Assembly: GCA_017619755.1 (NCBI GenBank)
Contig: JAFZRU010000050.1
Span: 1 to 55,506 of the forward strand
Direction: 5' to 3'
Source: Prevotella sp.
Lineage (GTDB): Bacteria; Bacteroidota; Bacteroidia; Bacteroidales; Bacteroidaceae
Length of the DNA: 55,506 nucleotides
In this document: positions 18,167 to 26,730 of the stretch, in pieces
Numbering within the stretch: the stretch's first letter is position 1
Layout of the letters: each line of letters begins with the position of its first letter
Made by a program: the position numbers and the translations under genes
Notes under the pieces: model-generated
What the model saw: the letters and a program-made list of their open reading frames with translations, nothing else
Databases searched by the model: none
What the model was told of the DNA's origin: nothing

Positions 18167-18805
18167 ATGAACGGTATCGGAAAGACATTCATTTTATGCA
18201 TCATTGCAGCTACCATGGTTGCAAGTGGTGCGTTGGCGCAGCAAAAGGCACAGTCGCAAGTGCTCAATCAAGCACAGGCACAACCGCAAGCGAAGCAAAT
18301 CCTCTTCAGGGGAATACCTCTCGGAGGAGAACTGACTACGTTCAAGCAATTGATGCTTGAAAGGGGCTTCGCTCTCAACGAATGTCATAACGACCAGGAA
18401 GGCACATGCTCTTTCACTGGAAAGTTCGCCGGAGATTTCGTGGATGTATGCTGTGCGTTCACGCCCTCTGAACAAAAGGTGGCTAAAGTGGAGGTGCTTT
18501 TCAAAAGGCAGACCGTTGACAACCAAGGGAAAGCAGGGGTTACAAAGCAGCAGCAGTTGGCAAAATTCAACGAACTATACAAGACCATCTCCAACAACTA
18601 TGGCAAGCCCGCGAGAGACGTAAGGGGAGCTGGAAAGGGGGTGGAGAGATTAGTGGGATGGACTGCCACGGGAGGTTCTGTGTGCCTCTTGCTGCAAAAC
18701 CTGAAAGGAAGATACACCGCCATGTCGGTCGTCTTTTACCACAATGATGCGATGCAGCGGATGAATGAGGAAAAACCGAAAAATGATAATTTGTCACAAA
18801 AATAA
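18167..18805 (+). CDS. Secreted protein of unknown function
   Basis: A 212-residue protein with a clear signal peptide (about 1-24, cleavage after GALA). A Gln/Ala-rich linker (25-45, repeats of QAQ) follows, then a compact domain beginning ILFRGIPLGGELTTF. Two short cysteine-bearing segments (ECHNDQEGTCSF and DVCCAF) could form disulfides in the periplasm. The C-terminus is charged and loses structure (MNEEKPKNDN). No family is recognised. It lies between the cysteine hydrolase and the leucine operon and seems independent of both. Its stop codon lies in the loop of the inverted repeat at 18787-18824. Confidence 0.8.
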   Translation: MNGIGKTFILCIIAATMVASGALAQQKAQSQVLNQAQAQPQAKQILFRGIPLGGELTTFKQLMLERGFALNECHNDQEGTCSFTGKFAGDFVDVCCAFTPSEQKVAKVEVLFKRQTVDNQGKAGVTKQQQLAKFNELYKTISNNYGKPARDVRGAGKGVERLVGWTATGGSVCLLLQNLKGRYTAMSVVFYHNDAMQRMNEEKPKNDNLSQK

Positions 18806-18824
18806 GCAAAAAAGTGACAAATTA
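18787..18824. repeat. Inverted repeat between the secreted-protein gene and the leucine promoter
   Basis: TAATTTGTCAC (18787-18797) and GTGACAAATTA (18814-18824) are perfect 11-base arms with a 16-base A-rich spacer. The left arm is the 3' end of the upstream gene and the right arm touches the -33 element of the leu promoter. It could terminate the upstream gene or be an operator for the leucine operon. Confidence 0.5.
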
Positions 18825-18856
18825 TTTGTTCGTGTCCGATAAAATGTCTAATTTTG
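18825..18856 (+). promoter_or_regulatory. Promoter of the leucine operon
   Basis: TTTG (18825-18828), 20 bases, then TAATTTTG (18849-18856) fit the Bacteroidetes consensus exactly. Transcription would begin near 18863, leaving a leader of about 230 nt before leuA that contains the leader peptide and attenuator. Confidence 0.75.
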
Positions 18857-18905
18857 CAGCCGAAATCCATGCCAGAGCTAAAAGCGAAGGCGAAAATTGA
18901 CGGAC

Positions 18906-18986
18906 ATGACATACTACGGAATTATCCTTGGCATCCTTAGCATCCTACTGCACAGAGCAGCTGGAAGTGATGAGGTGTGTACGTAG
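18906..18986 (+). CDS. Leucine operon leader peptide (Ile/Leu-rich)
   Basis: A 26-codon frame from ATG 18906 to TAG 18984-18986. Residues 6-15 read IILGILSILL, so eight of ten are isoleucine or leucine (four Ile, four Leu). The rest is ordinary (MTYYG before, HRAAGSDEVCT after). It lies about 45 nt downstream of the predicted transcription start and directly upstream of a terminator in front of leuA. This is the layout of a ribosome-controlled attenuation peptide: scarcity of charged leucyl- or isoleucyl-tRNA would stall the ribosome between bases 18921 and 18950. No function other than regulation is expected. Confidence 0.8.
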   Translation: MTYYGIILGILSILLHRAAGSDEVCT

Positions 18987-19046
18987 CATGATGCTTGCAA
19001 CAATATGGCAACCTTTCTCACTTCCACAGTGCGAAAGGTTTTTTTT
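18962..19046 (+). terminator. Attenuator in front of leuA (antiterminator and terminator helices)
   Basis: Terminator: AACCTTTC (19010-19017) pairs with GAAAGGTT (19033-19040), and inside it CACT (19019-19022) pairs with AGTG (19028-19031). Eight T residues follow (19039-19046). Antiterminator: TGGAAGTGA (18962-18970), inside the leader peptide, is fully complementary to TCACTTCCA (19018-19026). GAGGT (18972-18976) can extend the helix onto 19011-19015, with one G-T pair. The two helices use the same bases, so only one can form. A ribosome stalled on the Ile/Leu codons leaves 18962-18976 free (read-through). One that reaches the stop at 18984 covers it (termination). Confidence 0.8.
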
Positions 19047-19095
19047 GTAATATGACAACAAAACTTTTGCATCACAAAACATTGAAAAGAAAAAG

Positions 19096-20604
19096 ATGAA
19101 CGACAGGATTTACATCTTCGACACAACACTAAGGGATGGTGAACAAGTCCCGGGGTGTCAACTCAACACCGTGGAGAAAATTCAAGTGGCAAGGCAGCTC
19201 GAACTGCTCGGGGTGGATGTCATAGAGGCTGGATTCCCCATCTCAAGCCCGGGGGACTTCAACTCCGTCATTGAAATCTCCAAGGCCGTCACCTGGCCCA
19301 CCATCTGCGCACTCACAAGAGCCATGGAGAGGGACATTGATGTGGCAGCAGAGTCACTCAAGTATGCCAAAAGAAAAAGAATACACACAGGGATAGGCAC
19401 CAGCGACCTGCACATCAAGTACAAGTTCAACTCCAATAGGGAGGAAATCATTGAAAGGGCGGTCAGGGCGGTCAAGTACGCAAAAAAGTATGTCGAGGAT
19501 GTGGAGTTCTATGCCGAGGATGCCGGTCGGACAGACAACGAGTACCTCGCAAGGGTGGTGGAGGCAGTCATCAAGGCGGGAGCCACCGTCGTCAACATTC
19601 CCGACACTACGGGGTATTGTTTGCCAGAGGAATATGGACAGAAAATCAAGTACCTCGTCGAGCATATCGATGGAATACACAAGGCCGTCATTTCCACCCA
19701 CTGTCACAATGACCTGGGGGTGGCTACGGCAAACACCTTCGCGGGCGTCGTCAACGGGGCAAGGCAGGTGGAGGTCACCATCAACGGTATTGGGGAGAGG
19801 GCTGGAAACACCTCGCTTGAGGAAATTGCCATGATACTCAAGTGCCACAAGAACCTCAATTACGAAACCAACATCAACACCACGAAAATCTACCCCATCA
19901 GCCGAATGGTGTCGAGCCTCATGAACATGCCCGTGCAACCCAACAAGGCCATCGTGGGACGAAACGCCTTCGCTCACTCCAGCGGAATACACCAGGACGG
20001 AGTGCTGAAAAATGTCTCCACCTACGAAATCATAGACCCCAAGGACATCGGCCTCGACGACAACTCCATCGTTCTCACGGCACGTTCGGGAAGGGCGGCG
20101 CTCAAATATCGGCTGAATGTGCTTGGCGTCAACATTGACGATGAGAAGCGCATCGACAAAATATACGAGAAGTTCCTCAAACTGGCCGACCAGAAAAAGG
20201 AGGTCGGCGACCCCGACATCCTCATGCTCGCCGGGGCTGACACAGCAGAGGCGCATGCCGTCAAACTCGACTTCCTGCAAGTAACCACCGGGATGGGGGT
20301 CAGAAGCGTCGCAAGCATCGGACTCGACATCAGCGGACAGAAATTCGTGGAGGCTTCCACAGGAAACGGACCTGTCGATGCCGCCATCAACGCTCTCAAG
20401 AGAATCATACAGAAGAAAATGACGCTCAAGGAATTCACCATACAAGCCATCTCCAAAGGCTCCAACGACGTGGGCAAGGTACACATGCAGGTGGAGTATG
20501 ACGGAGGACTGTATTATGGCTTCGGGGCAAACACCGACATCGTCACCGCTTCTGTGGAGGCTTACATCGACTGTATCAACAAATTCAAGCAGAAACAACC
20601 ATGA
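19096..20604 (+). CDS. leuA: 2-Isopropylmalate synthase
   Basis: First committed step of leucine synthesis: acetyl-CoA plus 2-ketoisovalerate gives 2-isopropylmalate. The 502-residue protein has the catalytic barrel with [12 protein letters not shown] (9-20), the metal-binding [14 protein letters not shown], and [11 protein letters not shown]. The C-terminal LeuA dimer/regulatory domain carries [13 protein letters not shown] and would bind leucine for feedback inhibition. The start follows an A-rich stretch (AAAAGAAAAAG) after the attenuator. The stop overlaps leuC by 4 bases. It is the first structural gene of the operon, so it would be controlled by the attenuator. Confidence 0.96.
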   Translation: MNDRIYIFDTTLRDGEQVPGCQLNTVEKIQVARQLELLGVDVIEAGFPISSPGDFNSVIEISKAVTWPTICALTRAMERDIDVAAESLKYAKRKRIHTGIGTSDLHIKYKFNSNREEIIERAVRAVKYAKKYVEDVEFYAEDAGRTDNEYLARVVEAVIKAGATVVNIPDTTGYCLPEEYGQKIKYLVEHIDGIHKAVISTHCHNDLGVATANTFAGVVNGARQVEVTINGIGERAGNTSLEEIAMILKCHKNLNYETNINTTKIYPISRMVSSLMNMPVQPNKAIVGRNAFAHSSGIHQDGVLKNVSTYEIIDPKDIGLDDNSIVLTARSGRAALKYRLNVLGVNIDDEKRIDKIYEKFLKLADQKKEVGDPDILMLAGADTAEAHAVKLDFLQVTTGMGVRSVASIGLDISGQKFVEASTGNGPVDAAINALKRIIQKKMTLKEFTIQAISKGSNDVGKVHMQVEYDGGLYYGFGANTDIVTASVEAYIDCINKFKQKQP

Positions 20605-22001
20605 ACACGCTTTTCGACAAAATCTGGGACCGACACGTCGTCCAAAACATCAAGGACGGCCCCACTCAACTATACATCGACAGGCTCTACTGCCACGAGG
20701 TCACCACGCCGCAGGCTTTTGATGGGCTAAGGGCGAGGGGACTGAAGTGCTTGAGGCCGCAGAAAATCTTCTGCATGTCAGACCACAACACACCCACGCA
20801 TGACCAGGACAAACCCATACAGGACCCCGTGTCAAGGGCGCAGGTGGAAACTCTTGAGCGAAATAGCAAGGAGTTCCATCTCAATCATTTCCCCGTCATG
20901 TCTCCTGACAATGGCATCATTCATGTCGTCGGGCCGGAGAAAGGACTGTCGCTGCCGGGGATGACCATCGTGTGCGGTGACTCCCACACCTCCACCCATG
21001 GGGCCATGGGGGCTGTTGCTTTCGGCATCGGAACGTCGGAAGTGGAAATGGTGCTTGCATCGCAGTGCATCCTCCAGCAGAAACCCAAGTCCATGCGCAT
21101 CAACATCAACGGAAAATTGGCTAAAGGGGTCACGCCAAAGGACGTGGCATTATACCTCATGGCGGAAATCACCACGTCGGGAGCCACTGGCTATTTCGTG
21201 GAATATGCCGGAGAGGTGGTGGAGCACATGTCCATGGAGGGTAGGCTTACACTGTGCAACCTCAGCATCGAGATGGGCGCAAGGGGGGGATTCGTCGCAC
21301 CTGATGACACGACTTTCCAATACCTCAAGGGAAGGGAGTATGCACCCAAGGGGGAGGAATGGGAAAAGGCAGTGGCATGGTGGAGAACACTGAAAAGCGG
21401 TGACGACGCCGTCATTGACAAGGAACTCACATTCGATGCTGCTGACATCGAACCGAGAATCACCTACGGCACCAACCCGGGAATGGGCATCGCCATCAAC
21501 GAGTGCGTTCCAACGACCCTACAAGTGTCGGAAAAAGGAAGGGCGGCTTTCAAGAAAGCACTCCAATACATGGGGTTCAAGGAGGGGGAGCCTCTCGTGG
21601 GACATCCCGTGGACTACGTCTTCCTCGGGGCTTGCACCAACGGGAGAATTGAGGATTTCCGTGCTTTCGCATCCATCGTCAAGGGGAGGAAAAAGGCCCC
21701 GGGGCTCACAGCTTGGCTCGTGCCGGGTAGTTGGGCCGTGGAAAAGCAAATCAGACAGGAGGGAATCGACCGCATCCTGAAAGAGGCGGGATTCGAGATA
21801 CGACAGCCGGGGTGCTCGGCATGCCTCGCCATGAACGATGACAAAGTGCCCCCCGGCAAATACTGCATGGCCACCAGCAACCGCAACTTTGAGGGAAGGC
21901 AGGGACCGGGGGCGAGGACCATCCTTGCAAGTCCGCTCACTGCAGCCGCCACGGCCGTCACAGGAGTGGTGACTGACCCGAGAACCCTTATGGAACCATG
22001 A
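20601..22001 (+). CDS. leuC: 3-Isopropylmalate dehydratase large subunit
   Basis: Isomerises 2- to 3-isopropylmalate with LeuD. The 466-residue aconitase-family protein shows DRHVVQNI near the start, [14 protein letters not shown], and the 4Fe-4S ligands in [13 protein letters not shown] and [10 protein letters not shown]. The C-terminus has [22 protein letters not shown]. Length is normal. ATGA overlaps connect it to leuA upstream and leuD downstream. Confidence 0.97.
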   Translation: MNTLFDKIWDRHVVQNIKDGPTQLYIDRLYCHEVTTPQAFDGLRARGLKCLRPQKIFCMSDHNTPTHDQDKPIQDPVSRAQVETLERNSKEFHLNHFPVMSPDNGIIHVVGPEKGLSLPGMTIVCGDSHTSTHGAMGAVAFGIGTSEVEMVLASQCILQQKPKSMRININGKLAKGVTPKDVALYLMAEITTSGATGYFVEYAGEVVEHMSMEGRLTLCNLSIEMGARGGFVAPDDTTFQYLKGREYAPKGEEWEKAVAWWRTLKSGDDAVIDKELTFDAADIEPRITYGTNPGMGIAINECVPTTLQVSEKGRAAFKKALQYMGFKEGEPLVGHPVDYVFLGACTNGRIEDFRAFASIVKGRKKAPGLTAWLVPGSWAVEKQIRQEGIDRILKEAGFEIRQPGCSACLAMNDDKVPPGKYCMATSNRNFEGRQGPGARTILASPLTAAATAVTGVVTDPRTLMEP

Positions 22002-22618
22002 ACAACCGCCACTACAACATCATTGATATGAAAAAGAAATTCAACATCATCAGGTCAACTTGCGTCCCACTGCCTTTAGAGAATGTGGACACCGACCAAA
22101 TCATACCCGCACGCTTCCTGAAGGCTACGGACAAGAAGGGATTCGGAGACAACCTCTTCAGAGACTGGAGATACGACAAGGATGGTAAGCCCGTCAAGGA
22201 TTTCGTACTCAACAAGCCCGAATATGGAGGGTGCATCCTTGTGGTAGGCAAGAATTTCGGTTCCGGCTCGTCCAGGGAGCATGCCGCATGGGCCATCGCT
22301 GGATATGGCTTCAGGGTGGTTGTCAGTTCCTTCTTCGCTGACATACACATGAACAACGAACTCAATAATTTCGTCCTTCCCGTCATCGTCTCTGAACAGT
22401 TTCTCGCAGAACTCTTCCAGTCCATCGACGACAATCCAAAGACGGAGGTGGAGGTCGATTTGCCCAACCAGAGAATCACCAACCTCGCCAATGGGAAAAC
22501 CGAGCATTTCAACATCAATGCTTATAAAAAACACTGCCTCGTCAACGGACTTGACGACATCGACTTCCTGATGCAAAACACCGACAAGATAGAAGAATGG
22601 GAACGACGGAACAACTGA
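21998..22618 (+). CDS. leuD: 3-Isopropylmalate dehydratase small subunit
   Basis: Partner of LeuC. The 206-residue protein contains [31 protein letters not shown] and [12 protein letters not shown], all typical of the small subunit swivelling domain. The ATG at 21998 overlaps the leuC stop by 4 bases; a second ATG at 22028 ([15 protein letters not shown]) would give the more usual 196-residue length, so the first ten residues are uncertain. The stop overlaps the next gene's ATG (TGATG). Confidence 0.96.
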   Translation: MNNRHYNIIDMKKKFNIIRSTCVPLPLENVDTDQIIPARFLKATDKKGFGDNLFRDWRYDKDGKPVKDFVLNKPEYGGCILVVGKNFGSGSSREHAAWAIAGYGFRVVVSSFFADIHMNNELNNFVLPVIVSEQFLAELFQSIDDNPKTEVEVDLPNQRITNLANGKTEHFNINAYKKHCLVNGLDDIDFLMQNTDKIEEWERRNN

Positions 22619-24174
22619 TGGAGGGGCGGTTGACACATCCGCTCATCGAAATCATGGACAGCACACTCCGCGACGGGGAACAGACAAGCGGAGTGTCCTT
22701 CCTGCCACATGAGAAACTCATGATCGCGAGAATGCTCATCGAGGACATCAACGTGGACAGAATCGAGGTGGCGTCTGCAAGGGTCTCCCAAACAGACAAG
22801 GAGGCTGTGAAACTCGTCTGCAGGTATGCAGAAAGGATTGGAATGCTCAACAAGGTGGAGGTGTTGGGATTCGTTGACGGGAACCTCTCGCTCGACTGGA
22901 TTGACAGCTGCGGATGCAAAAACATCAACCTCCTGGCAAAAGGCTCGCTCAGACACTGCAAGCTGCAACTCTACAAAACTCCTGACGAGCACGTGGAAGA
23001 CATCCTGAGGTCACTCGACTATGCCGACAAGCTCGGGATTGGGGTCAACATCTACCTCGAAGACTGGAGCAGCGGCATGCAGGACTCGCCGGAATACATC
23101 TACCATCTCATGGAAAGGCTTTCCAACACCAACATCAAGCGATTCATGCTCCCCGACACTCTCGGCATCACCAACCCCCTGCAGGTCATCGAGTTCTTCA
23201 GGAAAATGAGGAAGAGGTTTCCCGACGTGCATTTCGACTTCCACGCCCACAACGACTACGATCTGGCTGTCTCCAACTCCCTCGCTGCCGTGTTGTGCGG
23301 TGCCAAGGGCATCCATGTCACCGTCAACGGACTGGGGGAGCGCTGTGGAAACGCACCTCTCGCATCCGTGCAAGTCATTCTCAAGGACCAATTCCGGGCA
23401 AGGACCAACATCAAGGAGGACAAACTCAACGATGTCAGCAGGCTTGTCGAGGAATATAGTGGCATCGCCATCGCACCCAACCAACCCATCGTGGGTGACA
23501 ACGTCTTCACGCAGGTGGCTGGGGTACACGCCGACGGAGATAACAAGGACAACCTCTACTGTAACCCCCTCGTGCCGGAGAGGTTTGGAAGAAGCCGCGA
23601 GTATGCCTTGGGTAAAAACAGTGGAAAGGCCAACATCGCCCTCAACCTCCAGAAACTCGGTCTTGAACTCACCCCGGAACAAATGGCCAAGGTGACGCAG
23701 AGAATCACAGAACTGGGAGAGAGAAAGGAAATCGTCACACAGGACGACCTGCCCTATATCGTCAACGACGTGCTCAAGCACACCACCCCAGAGGAAAAGG
23801 TGAAACTCATCAGCTACATGGTCACCTCCACTTACGGGTTGAAACCCATAGCAAGCATCAAGGTGGAAATCGGGGGAAAGCAATATGCTTCCGAGTCCAC
23901 GGGCGATGGTCAATACGACGCCTTCGTCAAGGCACTGAGGAAAATCTACAAGAAATACCTCGACCGCACCTTCCCCATCCTCGCCAACTACGCCGTCACC
24001 ATACCACCGGGAGGGCGCACCGACGCCCTCGTACAGACGGTCATCACATGGAGAAACGGTGACAAGATGATACGCACAAGGGGGCTCGACGCCGACCAGA
24101 CGGAGGCCGCCATCAAGGCGACACTGCGCATGCTCAACATCTTCGAGGAGCAATCGTCACCATCAAGTCCCTAA
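22618..24174 (+). CDS. Second 2-isopropylmalate/citramalate synthase-type enzyme
   Basis: A 518-residue HMGL-like enzyme of the LeuA/CimA/homocitrate group. [15 protein letters not shown] is the catalytic loop, [15 protein letters not shown] the metal-binding HxH motif and [14 protein letters not shown] the third motif. A C-terminal LeuA-type regulatory domain carries [18 protein letters not shown]. It is clearly distinct from the leuA of the same operon. Given its place in the leu operon and its substitutions, the best guess is (R)-citramalate synthase, making isoleucine precursors from pyruvate with the shared leuCD-leuB enzymes; isopropylmalate synthase activity is the alternative. The start is taken at 22618 (overlapping TGATG); an ATG 7 codons earlier would overlap leuD by 22 bases. 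Its last codons lie in a 9-base repeat array. Confidence 0.85.
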   Translation: MEGRLTHPLIEIMDSTLRDGEQTSGVSFLPHEKLMIARMLIEDINVDRIEVASARVSQTDKEAVKLVCRYAERIGMLNKVEVLGFVDGNLSLDWIDSCGCKNINLLAKGSLRHCKLQLYKTPDEHVEDILRSLDYADKLGIGVNIYLEDWSSGMQDSPEYIYHLMERLSNTNIKRFMLPDTLGITNPLQVIEFFRKMRKRFPDVHFDFHAHNDYDLAVSNSLAAVLCGAKGIHVTVNGLGERCGNAPLASVQVILKDQFRARTNIKEDKLNDVSRLVEEYSGIAIAPNQPIVGDNVFTQVAGVHADGDNKDNLYCNPLVPERFGRSREYALGKNSGKANIALNLQKLGLELTPEQMAKVTQRITELGERKEIVTQDDLPYIVNDVLKHTTPEEKVKLISYMVTSTYGLKPIASIKVEIGGKQYASESTGDGQYDAFVKALRKIYKKYLDRTFPILANYAVTIPPGGRTDALVQTVITWRNGDKMIRTRGLDADQTEAAIKATLRMLNIFEEQSSPSSP

Positions 24175-24213
24175 AGTCCTTAAAGACCTTATCACCCTTA
24201 AAAACCCTCAAAA
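24160..24213. repeat. Degenerate 9-base tandem array between the cimA-like gene and leuB
   Basis: Six consecutive 9-base units: CCATCAAGT, CCCTAAAGT, CCTTAAAGA, CCTTATCAC, CCTTAAAAA, CCCTCAAAA. The array starts inside the C-terminal coding region of the cimA-like gene, whose TAA is in the second unit, and ends 10 bases before the leuB ATG. The consensus CCYTNAARN keeps CC at each start with drift elsewhere. It has no hairpin potential on this strand. Confidence 0.65.
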
Positions 24214-24223
24214 CCAAATAAAA

Positions 24224-25285
24224 ATGAAACTTAGCATAGCCGTCCTCTCTGGCGACGGGATAGGTCCAGAGATCATGCAACAAGGAGTGGCTGTCATGGA
24301 CGCCATAGCAAAGAAATTCAACCACCAAGTGACCTATCGGGAGGCCATCTGCGGGGCACAGGCCATCGACCTCGTGGGAGACCCTTTCCCCGAGGAGACT
24401 TTCAACACATGCTTGGAAGCCGACGCCGTGCTATTCGCCGCAGTGGGAGACCCGCGTTTCGACAACGACCCCACGGCAAAGGTGAGACCTGAGAACGGAC
24501 TGCTCGCCATGAGGAAGAAACTGGGGTTGTATGCCAACATCAGACCCGTACAGACTTTCGACTGCCTGTTGCACAAAAGTCCGCTCAAGACGGAACTTGT
24601 CAGGGGGGCTGACTTCGTATGTATTCGCGAACTCACTGGAGGCATGTATTTCGGAGAGAAATACCAGGACAACGACCGGGCATACGACACCAATCTTTAC
24701 ACAAGGCCGGAGGTGGAACGCATTCTCAAGGTGGGGTTTGAATATGCCATGAAAAGAAAGAAGCACCTCACGGTGGTCGATAAGGCCAACGTGTTGGCTT
24801 CCAGTAGGCTGTGGAGGCAGATAGCAAAGGAAATGGAACCGGCATGGCCCGAGGTCAATGTAGATTATATGTTCGTGGATAATGCCTCCATGCGCATGAT
24901 TGCTGAACCAACGTTCTTCGATGTCATCGTCACGGAGAACACCTTCGGAGACATCCTCACTGACGAGGGTAGTTGCATCTCAGGCTCCATGGGGTTGTTA
25001 CCTTCGGCCTCCACTGGAGTGTTCACGCCGCTCTTCGAACCCGTCCATGGCTCTTGGCCCCAGGCAGCCGGGAAAAACTTGGCCAACCCGCTTGCACAAA
25101 TCCTCTCCGTGGCCATGCTCTTCGAGCATTTCGGTCTCAACGAGGAGGGTGCGCTCGTGAGGAAGGCGGTCGATGCCAGCCTCGATGCGAATGTTCGCAC
25201 ACCGGAGATACAGGTGGAGGGTGGTGCCATGTATGGCACAAGAGAAGTTGGACAGTGGATTGTTGATTGGATCAACAAGCAATGA
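24224..25285 (+). CDS. leuB: 3-Isopropylmalate dehydrogenase
   Basis: NAD-dependent oxidative decarboxylation of 3-isopropylmalate to the leucine precursor. The 353-residue protein has [14 protein letters not shown] at the start, [47 protein letters not shown] and [18 protein letters not shown], all typical. If the cimA-like enzyme makes citramalate, LeuB would also process its methylmalate product. It ends in an ATGA overlap with the TPR-protein gene. Confidence 0.97.
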   Translation: MKLSIAVLSGDGIGPEIMQQGVAVMDAIAKKFNHQVTYREAICGAQAIDLVGDPFPEETFNTCLEADAVLFAAVGDPRFDNDPTAKVRPENGLLAMRKKLGLYANIRPVQTFDCLLHKSPLKTELVRGADFVCIRELTGGMYFGEKYQDNDRAYDTNLYTRPEVERILKVGFEYAMKRKKHLTVVDKANVLASSRLWRQIAKEMEPAWPEVNVDYMFVDNASMRMIAEPTFFDVIVTENTFGDILTDEGSCISGSMGLLPSASTGVFTPLFEPVHGSWPQAAGKNLANPLAQILSVAMLFEHFGLNEEGALVRKAVDASLDANVRTPEIQVEGGAMYGTREVGQWIVDWINKQ

Positions 25286-25953
25286 GAAGGCTATTTATCA
25301 TCGCCGCCATCGTCTACATGGCGGCGGCGAATGCACAGACTTACGAGCAGATGCGTGATTCCTTGGAGGAGGCTGCGGACATGGTCAGGAAATTCCCTGA
25401 AAACATCGACCTTCGGCTGAGAAAGGCGTCATGGAATATGCTGCTCGAACAATGGGAATATGCGAAAGCGGAATATGACGAGGTGCTAAAAAGAGACACG
25501 GCCAACGTGGCCGCGCTCTATTATAGGGCCTACACTTATGAGAGGCTTCATCGTTATGCTTTCGCAAGGAGGGACTATGAGAGGATGCTCAAAGTGGTGC
25601 CGGGCGACTTCAACGGGCAGTTGGGGTTGGCGTTGCTCAACCAAAAGGATATGCGATACACCGAGGCCATGAACATGGCCAACCACCTTGTCGAGCAATA
25701 TCCCGACAATGCATTGGCATACGCCGCAAGGGCCGGTATGGAGATGGAGAGGGAGATGCTCGACGTGGCTCTTTACGATTTCTCCAAGGCCATCCAACTC
25801 GACCCCGAAAACACTGACTACCTCATTTCGCGGGCAGACCTTCTCATCCGCATGGGAAGAAAGAAGGAGGCGAGTCAGGACCTCGACAAAGCTGTGAGCA
25901 AGGGTATTCCAAAACCTTCGCTCATAGACCTCTATAATCGATGCCGCGAGTGA
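25282..25953 (+). CDS. Secreted TPR-repeat protein
   Basis: A 223-residue protein with a signal peptide ([19 protein letters not shown]) followed by about five TPR-like helical pairs: [43 protein letters not shown], and [27 protein letters not shown] among others. It would be a periplasmic protein-protein interaction module. It overlaps leuB by 4 bases and so is the last gene of the leucine operon, though it has no evident metabolic role there. Partner unknown. Confidence 0.85.
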   Translation: MRRLFIIAAIVYMAAANAQTYEQMRDSLEEAADMVRKFPENIDLRLRKASWNMLLEQWEYAKAEYDEVLKRDTANVAALYYRAYTYERLHRYAFARRDYERMLKVVPGDFNGQLGLALLNQKDMRYTEAMNMANHLVEQYPDNALAYAARAGMEMEREMLDVALYDFSKAIQLDPENTDYLISRADLLIRMGRKKEASQDLDKAVSKGIPKPSLIDLYNRCRE

Positions 25954-25956
25954 AAA

Positions 25957-26730
25957 CTATGTGAGGTTCTCCCGCCAGTGGTCGATGAGGCGGCGGGCGA
26001 TGGAGAGCTTTTCGGGGATGGTAGGGAGTGAGTCGGACTTGAACCAACCGCCGCGTGAGAGTTCGGAGCGTTGCAAGTGAATCTCGCCACCGGCGTATTC
26101 GGCGAAGAACCCCACCATCAGCCCGCAGGGGTAGGGCCAGGGCTGGCTGGCGAAATAGCGGATGTCACGGATGCGGATGCCCGTTTCTTCCAGCACCTCG
26201 CGCTCTACTGCCTCCTCCAAAGTCTCGCCCGTCTCCACGAAACCGGCCACCAAACCGTAGAAGTCGCTTTTGAAGTTGCGGGCGTGTACCAGCAGTGCTT
26301 CATCGCCGCGGCGTACAAGGCAGATTACCGCAGTGGCCAACTGCGGCCACACCTCCTTGCCGCAGCATGTGCAACGTTTGGAGATGTCGGTGTGCAGGCG
26401 CATGGGGCCGCCGCACACGCCGCAGAATTTCGTATTGCTGTCCCAATAGAGGATTTCGGCACACTTGCCGGCTTTCAAGTAGGTGTCGTATGGAAGCAGT
26501 TGGTAGGACTTCCGCAAACCTGTCATCTCATAACCGTCAATACCTGTCACCGGCTGCTCCACGCGGTAGGTTTTCACCGCCTCGCCGGAGAGGGCGGGGG
26601 TGATGTTGTGCACGGTTGTCCAGGGTTTCAGGGCCACTGGAGGTTCTTCTTGGAACGGTACGTTCCAGGAGCCGTCTGACTGCCGCTTCAGCAGCAAGTC
26701 ATCTTTGCAAAATACAAACCAGTAATTCAT
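25957..26730 (-). CDS. nudC: NAD(+) diphosphatase (NudC-type Nudix hydrolase)
   Basis: Splits NAD(H) into NMN(H) and AMP, and in other bacteria removes NAD caps from RNA. The 257-residue protein has a zinc ribbon with Cys103, Cys106, Cys120 and Cys123. The Nudix box begins GFVETGETLEEAVERE (about 163-178) and continues VLEETGI. The NudC-specific SQPWPYP motif (195-201) follows. Last gene of the leftward tamB-like / 5'-nucleotidase / nudC operon, overlapping the nucleotidase stop by 4 bases. It converges on the TPR gene with 3 bases between them. Confidence 0.95.
   Translation of the reverse strand: MNYWFVFCKDDLLLKRQSDGSWNVPFQEEPPVALKPWTTVHNITPALSGEAVKTYRVEQPVTGIDGYEMTGLRKSYQLLPYDTYLKAGKCAEILYWDSNTKFCGVCGGPMRLHTDISKRCTCCGKEVWPQLATAVICLVRRGDEALLVHARNFKSDFYGLVAGFVETGETLEEAVEREVLEETGIRIRDIRYFASQPWPYPCGLMVGFFAEYAGGEIHLQRSELSRGGWFKSDSLPTIPEKLSIARRLIDHWRENLT

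Noticed and set aside
19021-19095. Riboswitch or T-box in front of leuA
   Set aside because: No T-box consensus or specifier arrangement is seen, and the leader peptide plus mutually exclusive helices explain the region.
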